Positions 22,086 through 32,688 of a stretch of 64,000 nt of DNA are shown here, piece by piece. The stretch is from assembly GCA_016800925.1 (NCBI GenBank), contig JABCPU010000184.1, forward strand, positions 1-64,000, written 5' to 3'. The DNA comes from Suillus spraguei (Eukaryota; Basidiomycota; Agaricomycetes; Boletales; Suillaceae). Both the position numbers and the translations under genes were made by a program. Position 1 is the stretch's first letter. Each line of letters begins with the position of its first letter. Under the pieces are notes generated by a model. It was not told the origin of the DNA. It ran no database searches and saw nothing but the letters and a program-made list of their open reading frames with translations.

Positions 22086-23276
22086 TTTCCCTTCTCAGCC
22101 TAGTGTTACTTAATACATCTTTTTTCACTTATTCTTCGGATGTGAAAAGTGGGTGACACAAAATTAAGTTGAAGGATCAAAATAAGCAAAATAAGAGATT
22201 TGTGACAGCTGACTCAGAAATAAGTGTGTAAGTGGCTAGTATCAAAGGTAGCTATTCCTTGTAGAATTGGTCAATAGCGTGCTCGGCCTTCCCAACAATT
22301 TATTGGCATTTAGCCTTATTGGCTTCATCACAAGCCTGGATTTCCTCTAGCTGGCTCTCACACCATTTTCTTTGGTAGTCAACTGTCAGCAATGAACTTG
22401 GTATATAATGACTGGGTGATGTACCTGATGACTTTGGGCTCATCCTCATCAAGTGGCTGGTTGAGGATGGGCATAGACAAAATGCTGATGGCTGTGGATG
22501 AGGAGCAAATGGAGGAGGAGCACCTAAAGTTGGCAGGGTGTGTGCAGGAGAAGATACAGACTATGCAGCAAACAGGCACCTTAATACAGTGCAATTACCC
22601 ATGAAAACTACTCACCTGTCCAATGTTCAGCTCTGGAAACTGATCCTTGAACTTTCCAATCTCATCATTGCCTGTAACCTTCGCTTCGCTTCAGTCTGTC
22701 CCAGCTGTAAGGCTTGCAGTGGTTTGAAGGGGAAAAGAGCACAGAACAAAAGGGAAAGATAAGAGAGGTCAGAGGTGATAGTGACAAGGGATGGATTGAT
22801 GTAGTTAGGACACGAATAGGACTATACTTTCGAGACAAGTTAGCAGATGAAACACTCTAAGGGCTTTCTAAGGTGCTTTTGAGTGGGGATCTAGGATAGA
22901 ATTTGCTGTTGCTGCCCTCTCAAAGTAAGGACTGTACATGAGCTACTTATGCTGCAACATGGTAAGGGTCCTCAGTGATAGATGAGCCAAACAATTAGGT
23001 GAAAGCAGAGGGGGAAGAGAGTGGTGTCACACTTGACAGGGTAGAGTAGAACAGAAAGGAATGAGAGTATGAAAATTTGAATGAGTGGTGATATAATGAG
23101 TATGGTTTTGGCAGAATAATGAGGGTCAAATATTAGTTTTGAGAATGGCAAATTGAGAGTAGGGTGACTTATGGACTGGGACCATATGAGATGACAACAG
23201 CAGTGAAGTAATGGAAGAGAGAGGAATGAATGTATCTGTGTGACTTTTGAATGTGAAGTGACATCATGTTAAGACC
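22086..23276. other. Repeat-like spacer with decayed coding remnant
   Basis: Minus-strand frames between about 22265 and 22760 show protein-like pieces, such as VDYQRKWCESQLEEIQACDE and IGKFKDQFPELNIGQ, broken by stops. They could belong to the accessory gene of the Harbinger remnant at 24253-25385, or to an unrelated element. The rest is A/G-rich with no gene. Confidence 0.3.
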
Positions 23277-23555
23277 ATACTCAAAGGGTAATGGATCTGA
23301 AGGGCTTTGGCCTCAGTTTGTACACTGTGCCCCTTTCCCGAGTATTGCCCCTTATTTCAGAAGGAAGATATACATCCAAAGGTAGACATGTGTTGGGTCC
23401 AGACATCCAAAGGATATCCAGAATGTAGGAATGGAATAAGGTATAAGACTAGTGTTGGACAGAGTCCTAACTAGAAACTAACAGAAATAGACTACCCGAA
23501 GGTAGAGTCAGAGATATAGACTATAGGGATTAATCCTAAGTCTCAGAGGAACAGT
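23277..23555 (-). repeat. Truncated Gy2 LTR fragment, inverted
   Basis: The sequence begins TGTTAAGACCATACTCAAAG and matches, in reverse orientation, the 3' end of the Gy2 LTR defined at 54436-55204 and 61600-62367, including the ggcctcagtttgtacactg and ccccttatttcag blocks. Similarity fades near 23555, so it is a partial, diverged copy of about 280 bp. Confidence 0.75.
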
Positions 23556-24250
23556 TAGATGATGAAGGGGATACTCTGGACAGGTAAAAGATGGGTAATG
23601 AACCGCGCGCATAAATGGGAAACCTGCTCACCATGTTTGCACAACAGGAATATAATCTGCAGTTGAATGGGAGACAGTTTGGTGTGGTGAAGGGCATAAG
23701 TGATGAAATGGGGAAGCTTTACTTGGGAGTTAGATGACGAAGGGGGATACTCTGGACAGGTAAAAAGATGGGTAATGAACCGTGCACATAAATGGGAAAC
23801 CTACTCACCATGTTTGCACAACAGGAATACAATCTGCAGTTGAATGGGAGACATAAGATGTGTTGGTGGGTGAGACAAAGAAACAGACTCACCAGTTAAT
23901 TAACAAGCTGATGAGCGGCCAATTAACAGAAGATGTGGTGGTGAGGACAGCAGTCATAATGATGAGTGGAACAGGCAGTGTGGTGTCGCAAAGGTTGATA
24001 AACCGCGTACATAAAGAGGAAACCTGCTTGTGACCATAAAGGTGTGATGGCAGGAGGATGGGCAGGTACTAAAGGTCCATGGACGGCAGCCATAATGATG
24101 AGTGGAATGGGCAGTGTGGTGTCACGAAGGTTGATAAACTGTGCACATAAACAGAAAACCTGCTCATGACCGTAAAATGGGTAAGAGTGTCTTGTTGTAG
24201 GCTGAGTGGACTGAGGTTTAGGTGGTGCCTAAGTATGTGTGTTAAATTTC
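23556..24250. repeat. Direct repeats of about 130 bp and 65 bp
   Basis: A block at about 23556-23685 (agttagatgatgaagggga ... gaatgggagaca) recurs at about 23723-23852 with few changes, an offset of about 167 bp. A second, shorter pair (gtggtgtcgcaaaggttgat and gtggtgtcacgaaggttgat, each followed by ..cataaa..gaaaacctgct..) lies at about 23979 and 24117. The words cataaatgggaaacct and cataaacagaaaacct link both sets. No gene is seen. Confidence 0.6.
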
Positions 24251-24252
24251 TA

Positions 24253-25385
24253 CTATGTACTTAACACATGGAATCGAGCTATGCAATCATTGCTACGCTG
24301 ATGTGAAACTAACATGTCTTTGAATTGTGCCCAAACCATCCTATCCTCCTCATCATCTTGCCAAATTGGCATGTATACGCTCCGTATTTGATTAATTCCT
24401 ACCATCCGAACACGTACATTGTTGAACCAAACACATGATTTGAGCACATCATAATGCTGCTCGCTGAAGTTAATGTTGAGGGGAATGCAAAGACGTCCAA
24501 AGGAGCCCTGAAGAGCACGCATGCCCCACTCTGCTGTTTGCCGAAAAGAAAGCAGTTGCTGGTCAAATAAAAGCAGCTTCTGTCTTTCGGCAGGATCATC
24601 AGGGAGGCATTGTCCTGACTTGAGTGGGGCTTTGATGTGATCAGCAATCTGATCTGTACCTCACGGGAAAGCCATATCAGCGACAAGGTAGTATCCATCT
24701 GGTGTGTCTGCACTAAGTTTGTTGTAGATGGGTCGGGCCATGCGCGAGTCATGCCAGCTGCCTGGCACATTGAGGGGCATTGAATTATTGAGCCTGCAAG
24801 TAGTAGCAATCAGAATGAGAGACTGAGCAGATGATTTGAACAATGGTGCACCATCAGCACTAAATGCAATGACTGAACTGACAAAGTGACTGTGCAACCA
24901 CCCATGATAGGTTGCGTTCTCGATCTCTTGGTCCTGGGATGTTTGCACAGGTAAGTTTAGTCCATCAAGTGTGCCAAAGCCCCCCATAAACAAGGGATGA
25001 TGCGCAACAACAAGTTCATTTAAAACTTGAAATTGATCCCCAGGAGGTCACTGGATGTAGGCTTCGGGGATGTTCTTGAGTGCGCAAAGTAGTATAGTGA
25101 GGGAAAAATGTAGATAGCATGAGACGGTTGTTGGGATAAGCACAAAAATTTGCATGAGGCTGACCTCTTGCATGGTTGAGTTGAGCCAATGAAGAACAAG
25201 GCCTAATGCACGCGGCAGCGTCCAGGGAACGTCGATAAGCACGAGAGTGAGCAGTGGCAGAAATATCATTGCGGGGGATGGGAGTGATATCCAAAAGAGT
25301 TGCGAAGCACATGAGAGAATGTAGTGAAACGTAGGGACGTCAATGCCCATGGTTGTGATAAACGCGCGGTTTTCTGTCCTGAGTA
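24253..25385 (-). pseudogene. PIF/Harbinger-type transposase remnant (DDE_Tnp_4 family)
   Basis: Read on the minus strand from about 25385, broken frames give LNSTMQEVSLMQIF and IPEAYI, then FMGGFGTLDGLNLPVQTSQD, which holds the first Asp. LNVPGSWHDSRM holds the second Asp, YYLVADMAFP follows, and AEWGMRALQGSFGRLCIPL has the Glu region. This order is typical of Harbinger-like DDE endonucleases in fungi. At least two frame changes or introns (near 25030 and 24660) interrupt it, and the 5' end abuts the truncated protease copy 3, so it is probably non-functional. No terminal inverted repeats were identified. Confidence 0.7.
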
Positions 25386-25391
25386 GAGCAT

Positions 25392-25994
25392 GATGCCAAG
25401 GACACCGTCAAAACCGACGATGCCCCGCGGAGTAGAAGCAACAGCGATTGGCATCCCGATGATGTAGAGCTCATCAGTAAAAGTTAATAAATATTCGAAT
25501 ATAGTTCCTATAGATACTAATCGTAGGTATTTTCAACTGATGATTGTTGTATGTCATACCTTGGAAGGAGCCGCCATATCTGTAATCGACCGCCACAAGC
25601 TTTCCAGTGTCAACGCCGGTGAGGCTCACGTACTTATTATCGGTGCCCACCCATGTGATCGAGCTAGAGCTCTCGACAACCAAGCGGTCTTCAATAATAC
25701 GTTAGCAGCCGCATGTTTTCTGGGTTGAACTTACAGGTTGTGGGGGGAGAGCCAATGTTGACATCTACGGTGTAGCCCATACCAAAGTTTAACAAAGGGA
25801 GATCAGCACGTGGGCCATGCGTGCTGTATTCCTAAGGCCGCCATGCGAGCTTCATCATGCCGCAAGATGTCAGTAACATTGGAGAATGTTAGCCTCATGG
25901 TCATGGGGAGGGTGATGAGGGAATTGCGAACTTCAACGGGCGATCCCGTGATTGAAGAAACCAGGAGCGCCAACAAGGATAGAACGGAGAACAT
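25392..25994 (-). pseudogene. Truncated A1 protease homolog, copy 3
   Basis: This copy is near-identical to copies 1, 2 and 4 over exon 1, intron 1, exon 2, intron 2 and the first 20 or so codons of exon 3. It then stops abruptly at about 25392, where Harbinger transposase sequence begins. Exon 1 has a small deletion after the ARMAA codons ('ttcctaaggcc' against 'ttccctaatggcc') that shifts the frame. It keeps the VVESSSSITWVGT motif. It is the left member of the second head-to-head pair. Confidence 0.85.
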
Positions 25995-26718
25995 GACTTA
26001 CTGGAAAGTCATATCATACTCGGTTATATACGTGATAGCGAACGCGATGGCAATGTTGAGCACCTTAGCCACGTCAGTCCCCCTCGAAAAAGTGATGACG
26101 AGATGGTTACGATGCGAGTCATCGCGAGTGCAACGATTCGACTTCCCAGTAAATGTGGCAAGAGACGGTTTGCTTTTGATCCTGGCATGTTATTTCTGAA
26201 TCTCAGTGTTGTCAGGTGTCTGTCAGTGTTGACCAAAAATAGTCAGTCAGCACTGATTTGGGATCTGTTCAAATATTACACACACACACACAACTAACAC
26301 ACGACGCACACACAGATGTTGAACGTTGAACACACACAGACGTTGAACATTCACACAGGTCTTATATTGCAGAAAATTCAGTGCTACTCGCGCATTTTTA
26401 AGTTAACTATGTTCTAGCTAATCCGTTCTCTGTCAGGTCAAATCAAATCAAGTCAGTCAGTGCTGACTGACTATTTTTGGTCAACACTGACAGACACCTG
26501 ACAACACTGAGATTCAGAAATAACATGCCAGGATCAAAAGCAAACCGTCTCTTGCCACATTTACTGGGAAGTCGAATCGTTGCACTCGCGATGACTCGCA
26601 TCGTAACCATCTCGTCATCACTTTTTCGAGGGGGACTGACGTGGCTAAGGTGCTCAACATTGCCATCGCGTTCGCTATCACGTATATAACCGAGTATGAT
26701 ATGACTTTCCAGTAAGTC
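25995..26718. promoter_or_regulatory. Palindromic divergent promoter, unit 2
   Basis: This equals the unit 1 promoter region in sequence and symmetry, with a TATATAA box about 30 bp from each ATG and a (CA)n run near 26280. One short insertion (gatgttgaacgttg against gatgtgaacgttg) distinguishes it from unit 1. Confidence 0.5.
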
Positions 26719-28187
26719 ATGTTGTCCGTTCTATCCTTGTTGGCGCTCCTGGTTTCTTCAATCACGGGATCGCCCGTTGAAGTTCGCAATTCCCTCGTCA
26801 CCCTCCCCATGACCAGGAGGCTAACATTCTCCAATGTTACTGACATCTTGCGGCACGATGAAGCTCGCATGGCGGCCTTTAGGGAATACAGCACGCATGG
26901 CCCACGTGCTAATGTCCGTTTGTTAAACTTTGGTATGGGCTACACCGTAGATGTCAACATTGGCTCTCCACCCGCAACCTGTAAGTTCAACGCAGAAAAC
27001 ATGCGGCTGCTAATGTATTATTGAAGACCGCTTGGTTGTCGAGAGCTCTAGCTCGATCACATGGGTGGGCACAGACAGTATGTACGTGAGCCTCACTGGC
27101 GTTGACACTGGAAAGCTTGTGGCGGTCGATTACAGATATGGCGGCTCCTTCCAAGGTATGACATACAACAATCATAAGTTGAAAATACCTACGATTAGTA
27201 TCTATAGGAACTATATTCGAAGATTCATTAGCTTTCACTGACGAGCTCTCCATCATGGGGATGCCAATCGCTGTTGCTTCTGCTCCGCGGGACATCGTCG
27301 GTTTTGACGGTGTCCTTGGCATCGGGCCTACAGTGTCAAGCCTCGGCGCCCTACGAAATCCAGATTTACGAGGAGACACGATCCCGCCTATCACTGACTA
27401 CCTGTTTAGGCAACGCGCCATTCGTCAGCCTGTTGTTGGTATCTTTTTCCGTCCCGTCGTTCGAGGTGCAGTCAACTATGGACAGCTTACCTTTGGTGGA
27501 ACCAACCGTAACATGTACTACGGTGAAATTAAATACACGTAAGGCACCTCAGCTTCTAGATCAATTCAGACTGAGAGTCATTGTTTTGTTTCAGTTCTGT
27601 CACCGCTACCCCCCCCTCATCGCAGTATTGGGGTATCAATCAGAGTATCACCTACGGTAATGTGGAACTCTTACCCTACAGCGCTGGCGTTGTCGATTGT
27701 GGTTGCACCTTTCTTTACATTGCCTCCGGTGTGTATTTTGAGTGCAGCGAGTAACAATGGTCTCATCAGCGTTTGATAGATGCCTATGAAAGCTACAGGA
27801 TTGCAACCGGCGGTATTGTGAATGCGGCGAATGGTCTTCTCCAGGTTACCACTGGAGACTACAATACTCTACGTGCCTTGAGATTCTATATTGGCGAGGT
27901 ACGTCAATTTTGTCAGCCCTCACACCCCTTGTTCACCATTTGCACAGGAAACATACATTTTCGGACGTAATGCGCAAATCTGGCCTCGTTCTCTCAACCA
28001 CGTTGTTTATGGCAATCGCGATGATATATTTCTCGTCGTTAGAAGGATGGACACACCTATTGGCGAAGGGTATGACTTTATTAATGGCTACGTATTCCTC
28101 GAGCGCTTCTACACTGTGTTCGATGCTGGCACATCCCGCGTCGGCTTTGCCCGAACCCGGTTCAGTGATGCCACGAATATCAATTAA
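26719..28187 (+). CDS. Secreted pepsin-family (A1) protease homolog, copy 4, altered active site
   Basis: Six exons at positions equivalent to copy 2, with start ATG at 26719 and stop at 28187, remain open throughout. Differences include SSITGSP at the signal peptide end, ATYRL at the exon 1/2 join, a change from ST to SA before PRDIVGFDGV, and a different C-terminus (FARTRFSDATNIN). Motif 1 is VVESSSSITWVGT and motif 2 VVDCGCTFLYIAS, as in the other copies. Both odd motifs are therefore shared by all copies where the site is present, which argues for a fixed feature rather than random decay. Confidence 0.85.
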
Positions 28188-28953
28188 TATAGAATTGCCA
28201 AAGTATATGAAGCATTGTTTTTCAGACGCAAAGCAGTATACGGATTTGAAGGTTATACGGACTCTTCTCAAATAGGCTATGGAGGTTACTTGAGTTTCTA
28301 TATACTCGTGGTTCGTCTTGTAGAAGTCAAGTCTGTGCGAGTTTGCGTCCCATACTATAGGATATTTCTTTTGTGCATCAATACGTGGTATATTCATTAT
28401 TGTCATCTATCCTGTCCTGCATCCGAGTCTGAGTGCATGGTACATTGCAGATGTTAAAGAGTTGCTGAGACAAAGGATAGAGTAGGTCAAGAGATTAGCT
28501 TCAACATCCAACTGCTCCCCACAAACCTACAAAATAGCTGGACAGATGACCTGTATTGATCAGGTGGGATTATGACCAGGATGTGAGAGGAGAAGGTGGA
28601 CGACTAAAGTGTGTCAGTATGATATATGTCTGGAATGATTTAGTACTTACATTGGACTGAGATGTTCATCTCTCATCAGCAAACTATTGATTTCGTGACA
28701 ATTCCCACACTTGTGACAACTCCGAACAATTCCCCACAAGATGTCACAGGTCTCACAGACAACACAAACAAATAACGGTTCTCAAAGTCAAACCTAGAAA
28801 GAAATTCTCAGCCAAAATTTGCGAATTCGGATGCTGCCGGTACGGCAGCTTTCGAACTCCGGTATGCCCTGCCTGCTCGTCGTTGTCATTGGCGTCGATG
28901 GTGGTCAAGCTCCAATCTGATCCTTAATCGCTGTGTTAAGAACACCCTGTATC

Positions 28954-30565
28954 ATGTCACGCACAAGTCAAAGAGGTCGAGGTGGTGGAGTCCGAGGCAA
29001 TACATCCACTAGTGTGGACACTGGGAAGAAATGTACTATTCATTGGGAGGGGGTCTGTGGTGCTTGTACTGAACACTTACTTGCCTGGTGCAAGGAAAAT
29101 GAAGATGCCCGCATCAAGCTTTTCTCTGATTCAGCAAAGGATGCCAAGGAGCAAGGTCGGAAGAAGAAGCAGAGCGGTAGTTCAAGAGATGTTGTCTATT
29201 TGCAGGTTGCACAAGCTGTATTTTCGAATGATGAAGATCCAGAGGTTCAACGACTCTTCAAGGAGGACCCTAAGGCATTTATCAAACCTGTTTCAACTCG
29301 TTTTGGCACGTAAGTATTCAGTTCTTGCATCATCTGTCTACTAGAATCACTGATAGGATGTTTCAGACTCCAGAAAAAATACAATGAGTTTAATAAGGAC
29401 CTCAAGCAGTCAGGAGCAGGAAAGACATATGCAGAGCTTCAAGAGGATCCAAAGATGAAGTCGTTGATCGGTAAGTCTCTGCTGCGTTGATTTGCGCATG
29501 TCTTAATCATGTCTCCATCAGATACAAGGCTTGAGAAATTTCCCTGGTGGCCTGAGCTTCATGGCTGGTGGCGGACCAATCCAGCCTTCAATCATGCCTT
29601 CTCTACTGCAGATGCAGGGCAAGACTTTGCCTCTGCTGCATTGGAACATTTTAATATTTCAAAACCACCGGCTACAGGTGATGATGACGCTCATGCAGAC
29701 GATGATCCTGAGGATGGAGAAATAGTTGAGATTAGTCACACTATGGACAATGGTGTGACAGATGATATGATTGTTGACCAGCCCCCCTGCATAGCATCAC
29801 TCCAGCCATCGCCACTATTACCTTTGGACCATAGTCCTAGCAACACACTGGATTCATTCTCACTGGTTCCATTGCCACAGTGGTACCAACGACCCCAGCT
29901 CCCTCCCATCTCAACCTCTGACACACTTGGCCCAGGCATGATATCATTAAACTCTCCTGAACACTCGCCAGTAGCCAAAAAAAACACAGTCGACAATTCA
30001 CTGTCTTTTTTTTCGATTACAAGGAGTCTTCACCCAGTCGTCAGTCTATGCCCATTGACTCAGAGGACTCAGATATTGGTGCCAGCCAAGCACTACAGTC
30101 TCTTCGTGTCATTCACTCAAGGGAAGTCGTGAAAGTTCACCTTCTCTTGCTACAAAACAGTCTCGTCCATCTCCTTCAAGTGCATCTCAGTGTCCCCCCT
30201 CATCATCATGCAAACGCCCTGGCAGCAGTACTCTTGACCAGACCACAGAAAGGATGTCCCAAACAGCAGAATCTCTGATGCTGCACCTTGATAGCAAACA
30301 TGAGGTTCGTGCTGAGCATGAACGCTATAAACGCATGAAGCTCAAGAGCAAAATATGGGCTCGTGATCTCAAGGCCCGCAGTGCTCGTGATGAGCAGGAG
30401 CATGCAATGCGTCTTGCTGAACAAGATCATCACCACCAACAGGAGAGGATGACTTGGCAAATGGAGATTGCAAGAATTGAACTCGAGCTGTCTCATGCAC
30501 ATCGAGAAGAGGAGGAGGCTCGGATTCGTCGTATTGCTATGGAGCGTGGTTTTGATCAAAGCTGA
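28954..30565 (+). CDS. Harbinger accessory (ORF1-like) protein
   Basis: Exons 28954-29309, 29367-29470 and 29522-30003 or beyond join in frame. Later coding sequence to 30565 is in changed frames, so one or two small introns or indels near 30010 and 30130 are needed. The N-terminus is Arg/Gly-rich, followed by a region with HWEGVCGACTEHLLAWCKEN, DVVYLQVAQAVF and PWWPELHGWWRTNPAFNHAF. Next come acidic and Ser/Pro-rich linkers. The C-terminus is a long Arg/Glu/His-rich coiled coil around RYKRMKLKSKIWARDLKA. In this superfamily ORF1 proteins bind the element ends and assist the transposase. No classical Myb helices can be proven by eye. Confidence 0.6.
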
Positions 30566-30650
30566 AGTAGGTTCGTACCGTGTCATCATGCAACTGTTCA
30601 TTTAGAAATATGAGTGGTACTTTCTCGAGAAAATCTCAAGCATGATTGCT

Positions 30651-30869
30651 ACAGGTTTGCGCAAATTTCCCTCATTGGGTACTAAAGAAGATGAAGAGCT
30701 TCTAATTGACGACCATAAATACTACAGGTTTGCGCAAATTTCCCTCATTGGGTACTAAAGAAGAGGAAGAGCTTCTAATTGATGACCATAAATACTACAG
30801 GTTTGTGCAAATTTCCCTCGTTGGGTACTAAAGAAGAGGAAGAGCTTCTAATTGACAATCCTAAATGCT
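30651..30869. repeat. 73-bp tandem repeat, three units plus a partial fourth
   Basis: Units start at 30651, 30724, 30797 and (partial) 30870, each beginning acaggtttgYgcaaatttcc and containing gggtactaaagaaga. Unit-to-unit identity is above 90% by eye. The repeat sits between the 3' ends of the two convergent Harbinger genes. Confidence 0.85.
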
Positions 30870-30893
30870 ACAGGTTTGTGCCATATATACTTG

Positions 30894-32528
30894 CTAATTC
30901 CTTTGCGCCAACGAGGAAAGCAACCGTGTCTTTAATGTGTTGCGAAAATCCTGCCCCACACTTCCAATGTAAGTTTGATCACCTACTGCACCACCGCCCT
31001 CTCGCTGATCATCCTCTCCTGCATCAGCGTCAGCACCAGTTTGCCTTGACCTCCGAGGTTCTTCATAGAAACGGACATTTGAGTTCTCATGGTTTGATTT
31101 TTCCTCAATTTCTACAATTAAATTGTGCAGAACAAAGCATGAACGGATCCACATGTTTGCGTAGTCGAGGTCCTTCTGGCTTTGGATTGGGATGCGAAGC
31201 TCCCGCAGGGATTGAAACCAGCCTTTGATAGAGCTGAAAAAATGTTCTGAACGAACACGAACCTAGACATTGGGTGAGGACTACTAATATATATTGCCAT
31301 TGATACTCACCGTCGACAGGTTAGTATTGAATATCTTTTGGTCTGCCGTCAAGCTCCCTCCTGGTGGCCGTTTGTATGGTGGCACACACCAGGTTCGTGC
31401 AGCATATGCCGAGTCGGCCCACAACCACTCTCCTGCACCAAAAAACGACTCAGGGTTCTGGGAAACCCTCGTTTGTGCAAATACGTTCGAGTCATGAAGA
31501 CTTCCAGGTACGCCGATGACATAGTCCACAATACAAAGGTTATGAGGGAATATAATGACCTTTTAAATTGTAAGTTACTGTGCTGCACACCGAACTGATA
31601 CTTACCTGTGCTGTCAAAGAGTAGTCTGAATTTTTGTCAAAGAAACCCTCCCCATGCCAACCAGGTTTTTCATGTAAGGGGGATGGAGTCCCATCTACAC
31701 AAAGAAAACCTCCACGCCACTCACGACATGTTTTTCTTTCTACATAGGCTTTCACTCGCTCTCGTTCAACTTGGTCCTCGTGGTCAAGCGGATCAAAATG
31801 AATGGCTCGGTCATGAAGCTGCAACAGCGCAATCATCATGCATTTGTAGCAGTTATAGACGGTCCCTACGGACACTCCGGCCCAGTCAGAAATGTCTTCA
31901 GTAGTTGCTGCATTGCCATAATGGCCGACACCATTGAGAAAGACAGTGAGCTGAACTGCGACGGGAAGTTGGGGATTGTTTGAGTTGTTATGGAAGATAG
32001 GGTGCCCTTGGATTAACTTCGTAAGTTCAGCAAATATGTCTGCATCAATGCGAAGCTTGCGTTGAAATTTGTCAGTTGAGAACAGAGCCCACTCCTCCAG
32101 CAAGTGTAGCTGAGGAGCGCGACTCAGATGTGGACGGACAGTAAGGACCCAACATTTCTCCACCTCATCATGCAATGCACTGATTGCATCAATGAACTGT
32201 ATAAAACTCGTTCACACATGTCTGGGATATTGTGTGATAGGACGCTCGAGTATGCTGTTGAGAGTGATACAAGGGAATTGATTGACGAGGCAGATGTGAC
32301 TGATGAGGTAGGGGATTCAGGCCATGCTGGTGATGCTGTCCGTATGCTGATATCAGACCCACTATGACCACTGGCAGTGTCGCTGATCTCTGATGAGTCC
32401 TCCTCCTCATCTACTAGTAGTTCATCTACCATAAACTCAACTAACTCCATGTATCGCGTGATAGTAAGGTCATGACTAGTTTGTTTGAGGCTGTGAAGGA
32501 GCCTTGAACGATCAGATTCCCGAGGCAT
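30894..32528 (-). CDS. PIF/Harbinger DDE transposase (HARBI1-like)
   Basis: Read from an ATG at 32528 the N-terminus is acidic and Ser-rich. An intron ending near 32211 leads to FIDAISALHDEVEKCWVL and the main exon: a helix-turn-helix-like segment (LPVAVQLTVFLNGVGHYG, ISDWAGVSVGTVYNCYKCMM), then GGFLCVDGTPSPL with the first catalytic Asp. An intron follows LTAQ; then IVDYVIGVPGSLHDSNVF gives the second Asp and LWADSAYA follows. After another intron RVRSEHFFSSIKGWFQSLRE supplies the Glu, and a C-terminal HNLIVEIE segment precedes a Gly/Asp tail. All three acidic residues are present and the exons join in phase, so the enzyme may be functional. It belongs to DDE_Tnp_4. Confidence 0.75.
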
Positions 32529-32688
32529 AATGATATTGAAAGATGGTGTCGCAGACTGCAGTAGATGATGACGGTCTGAGTATAAGGTTAGGGTTAATGT
32601 GTCAGCGTCGGAGCCCCAATTAACCGGCAAATTCCAAAATGCTCAATGTTTGAAATTTCTATATGAAGTTAACTTTGAGAACCACTAA

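Larger units (their letters stand above)
25392..28675. repeat. Inverted repeat with protease genes, unit 2 (left arm truncated)
   Basis: This is a second copy of the palindrome of unit 1. The left arm survives only from about 25392 to 26255, the centre lies near 26256-26468, and the right arm runs from about 26469 to 28675. The right arm stops matching unit 1 at 'ttcatctctcat', about 100 bp before the Harbinger element. Centre sequences of the two units are almost identical, so the whole head-to-head pair was duplicated as a block. Confidence 0.85.
28776..32685. mobile_element. PIF/Harbinger DNA transposon, two convergent genes
   Basis: Ends are marked by short terminal inverted repeats: cGGTTCTCAAAGTcaa on the left, and its complement ttaACTTTGAGAACCac on the right. 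Both are flanked by TAA (28773-28775 and 32686-32688), fitting the 3-bp TWA target preference of this superfamily. The 3.9 kb interior has the standard two-gene plan: an accessory DNA-binding-type gene (plus) and a DDE transposase (minus), converging on a 73-bp tandem repeat. TIR identity is confined to about 12 bp and was found by eye. Confidence 0.65.
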
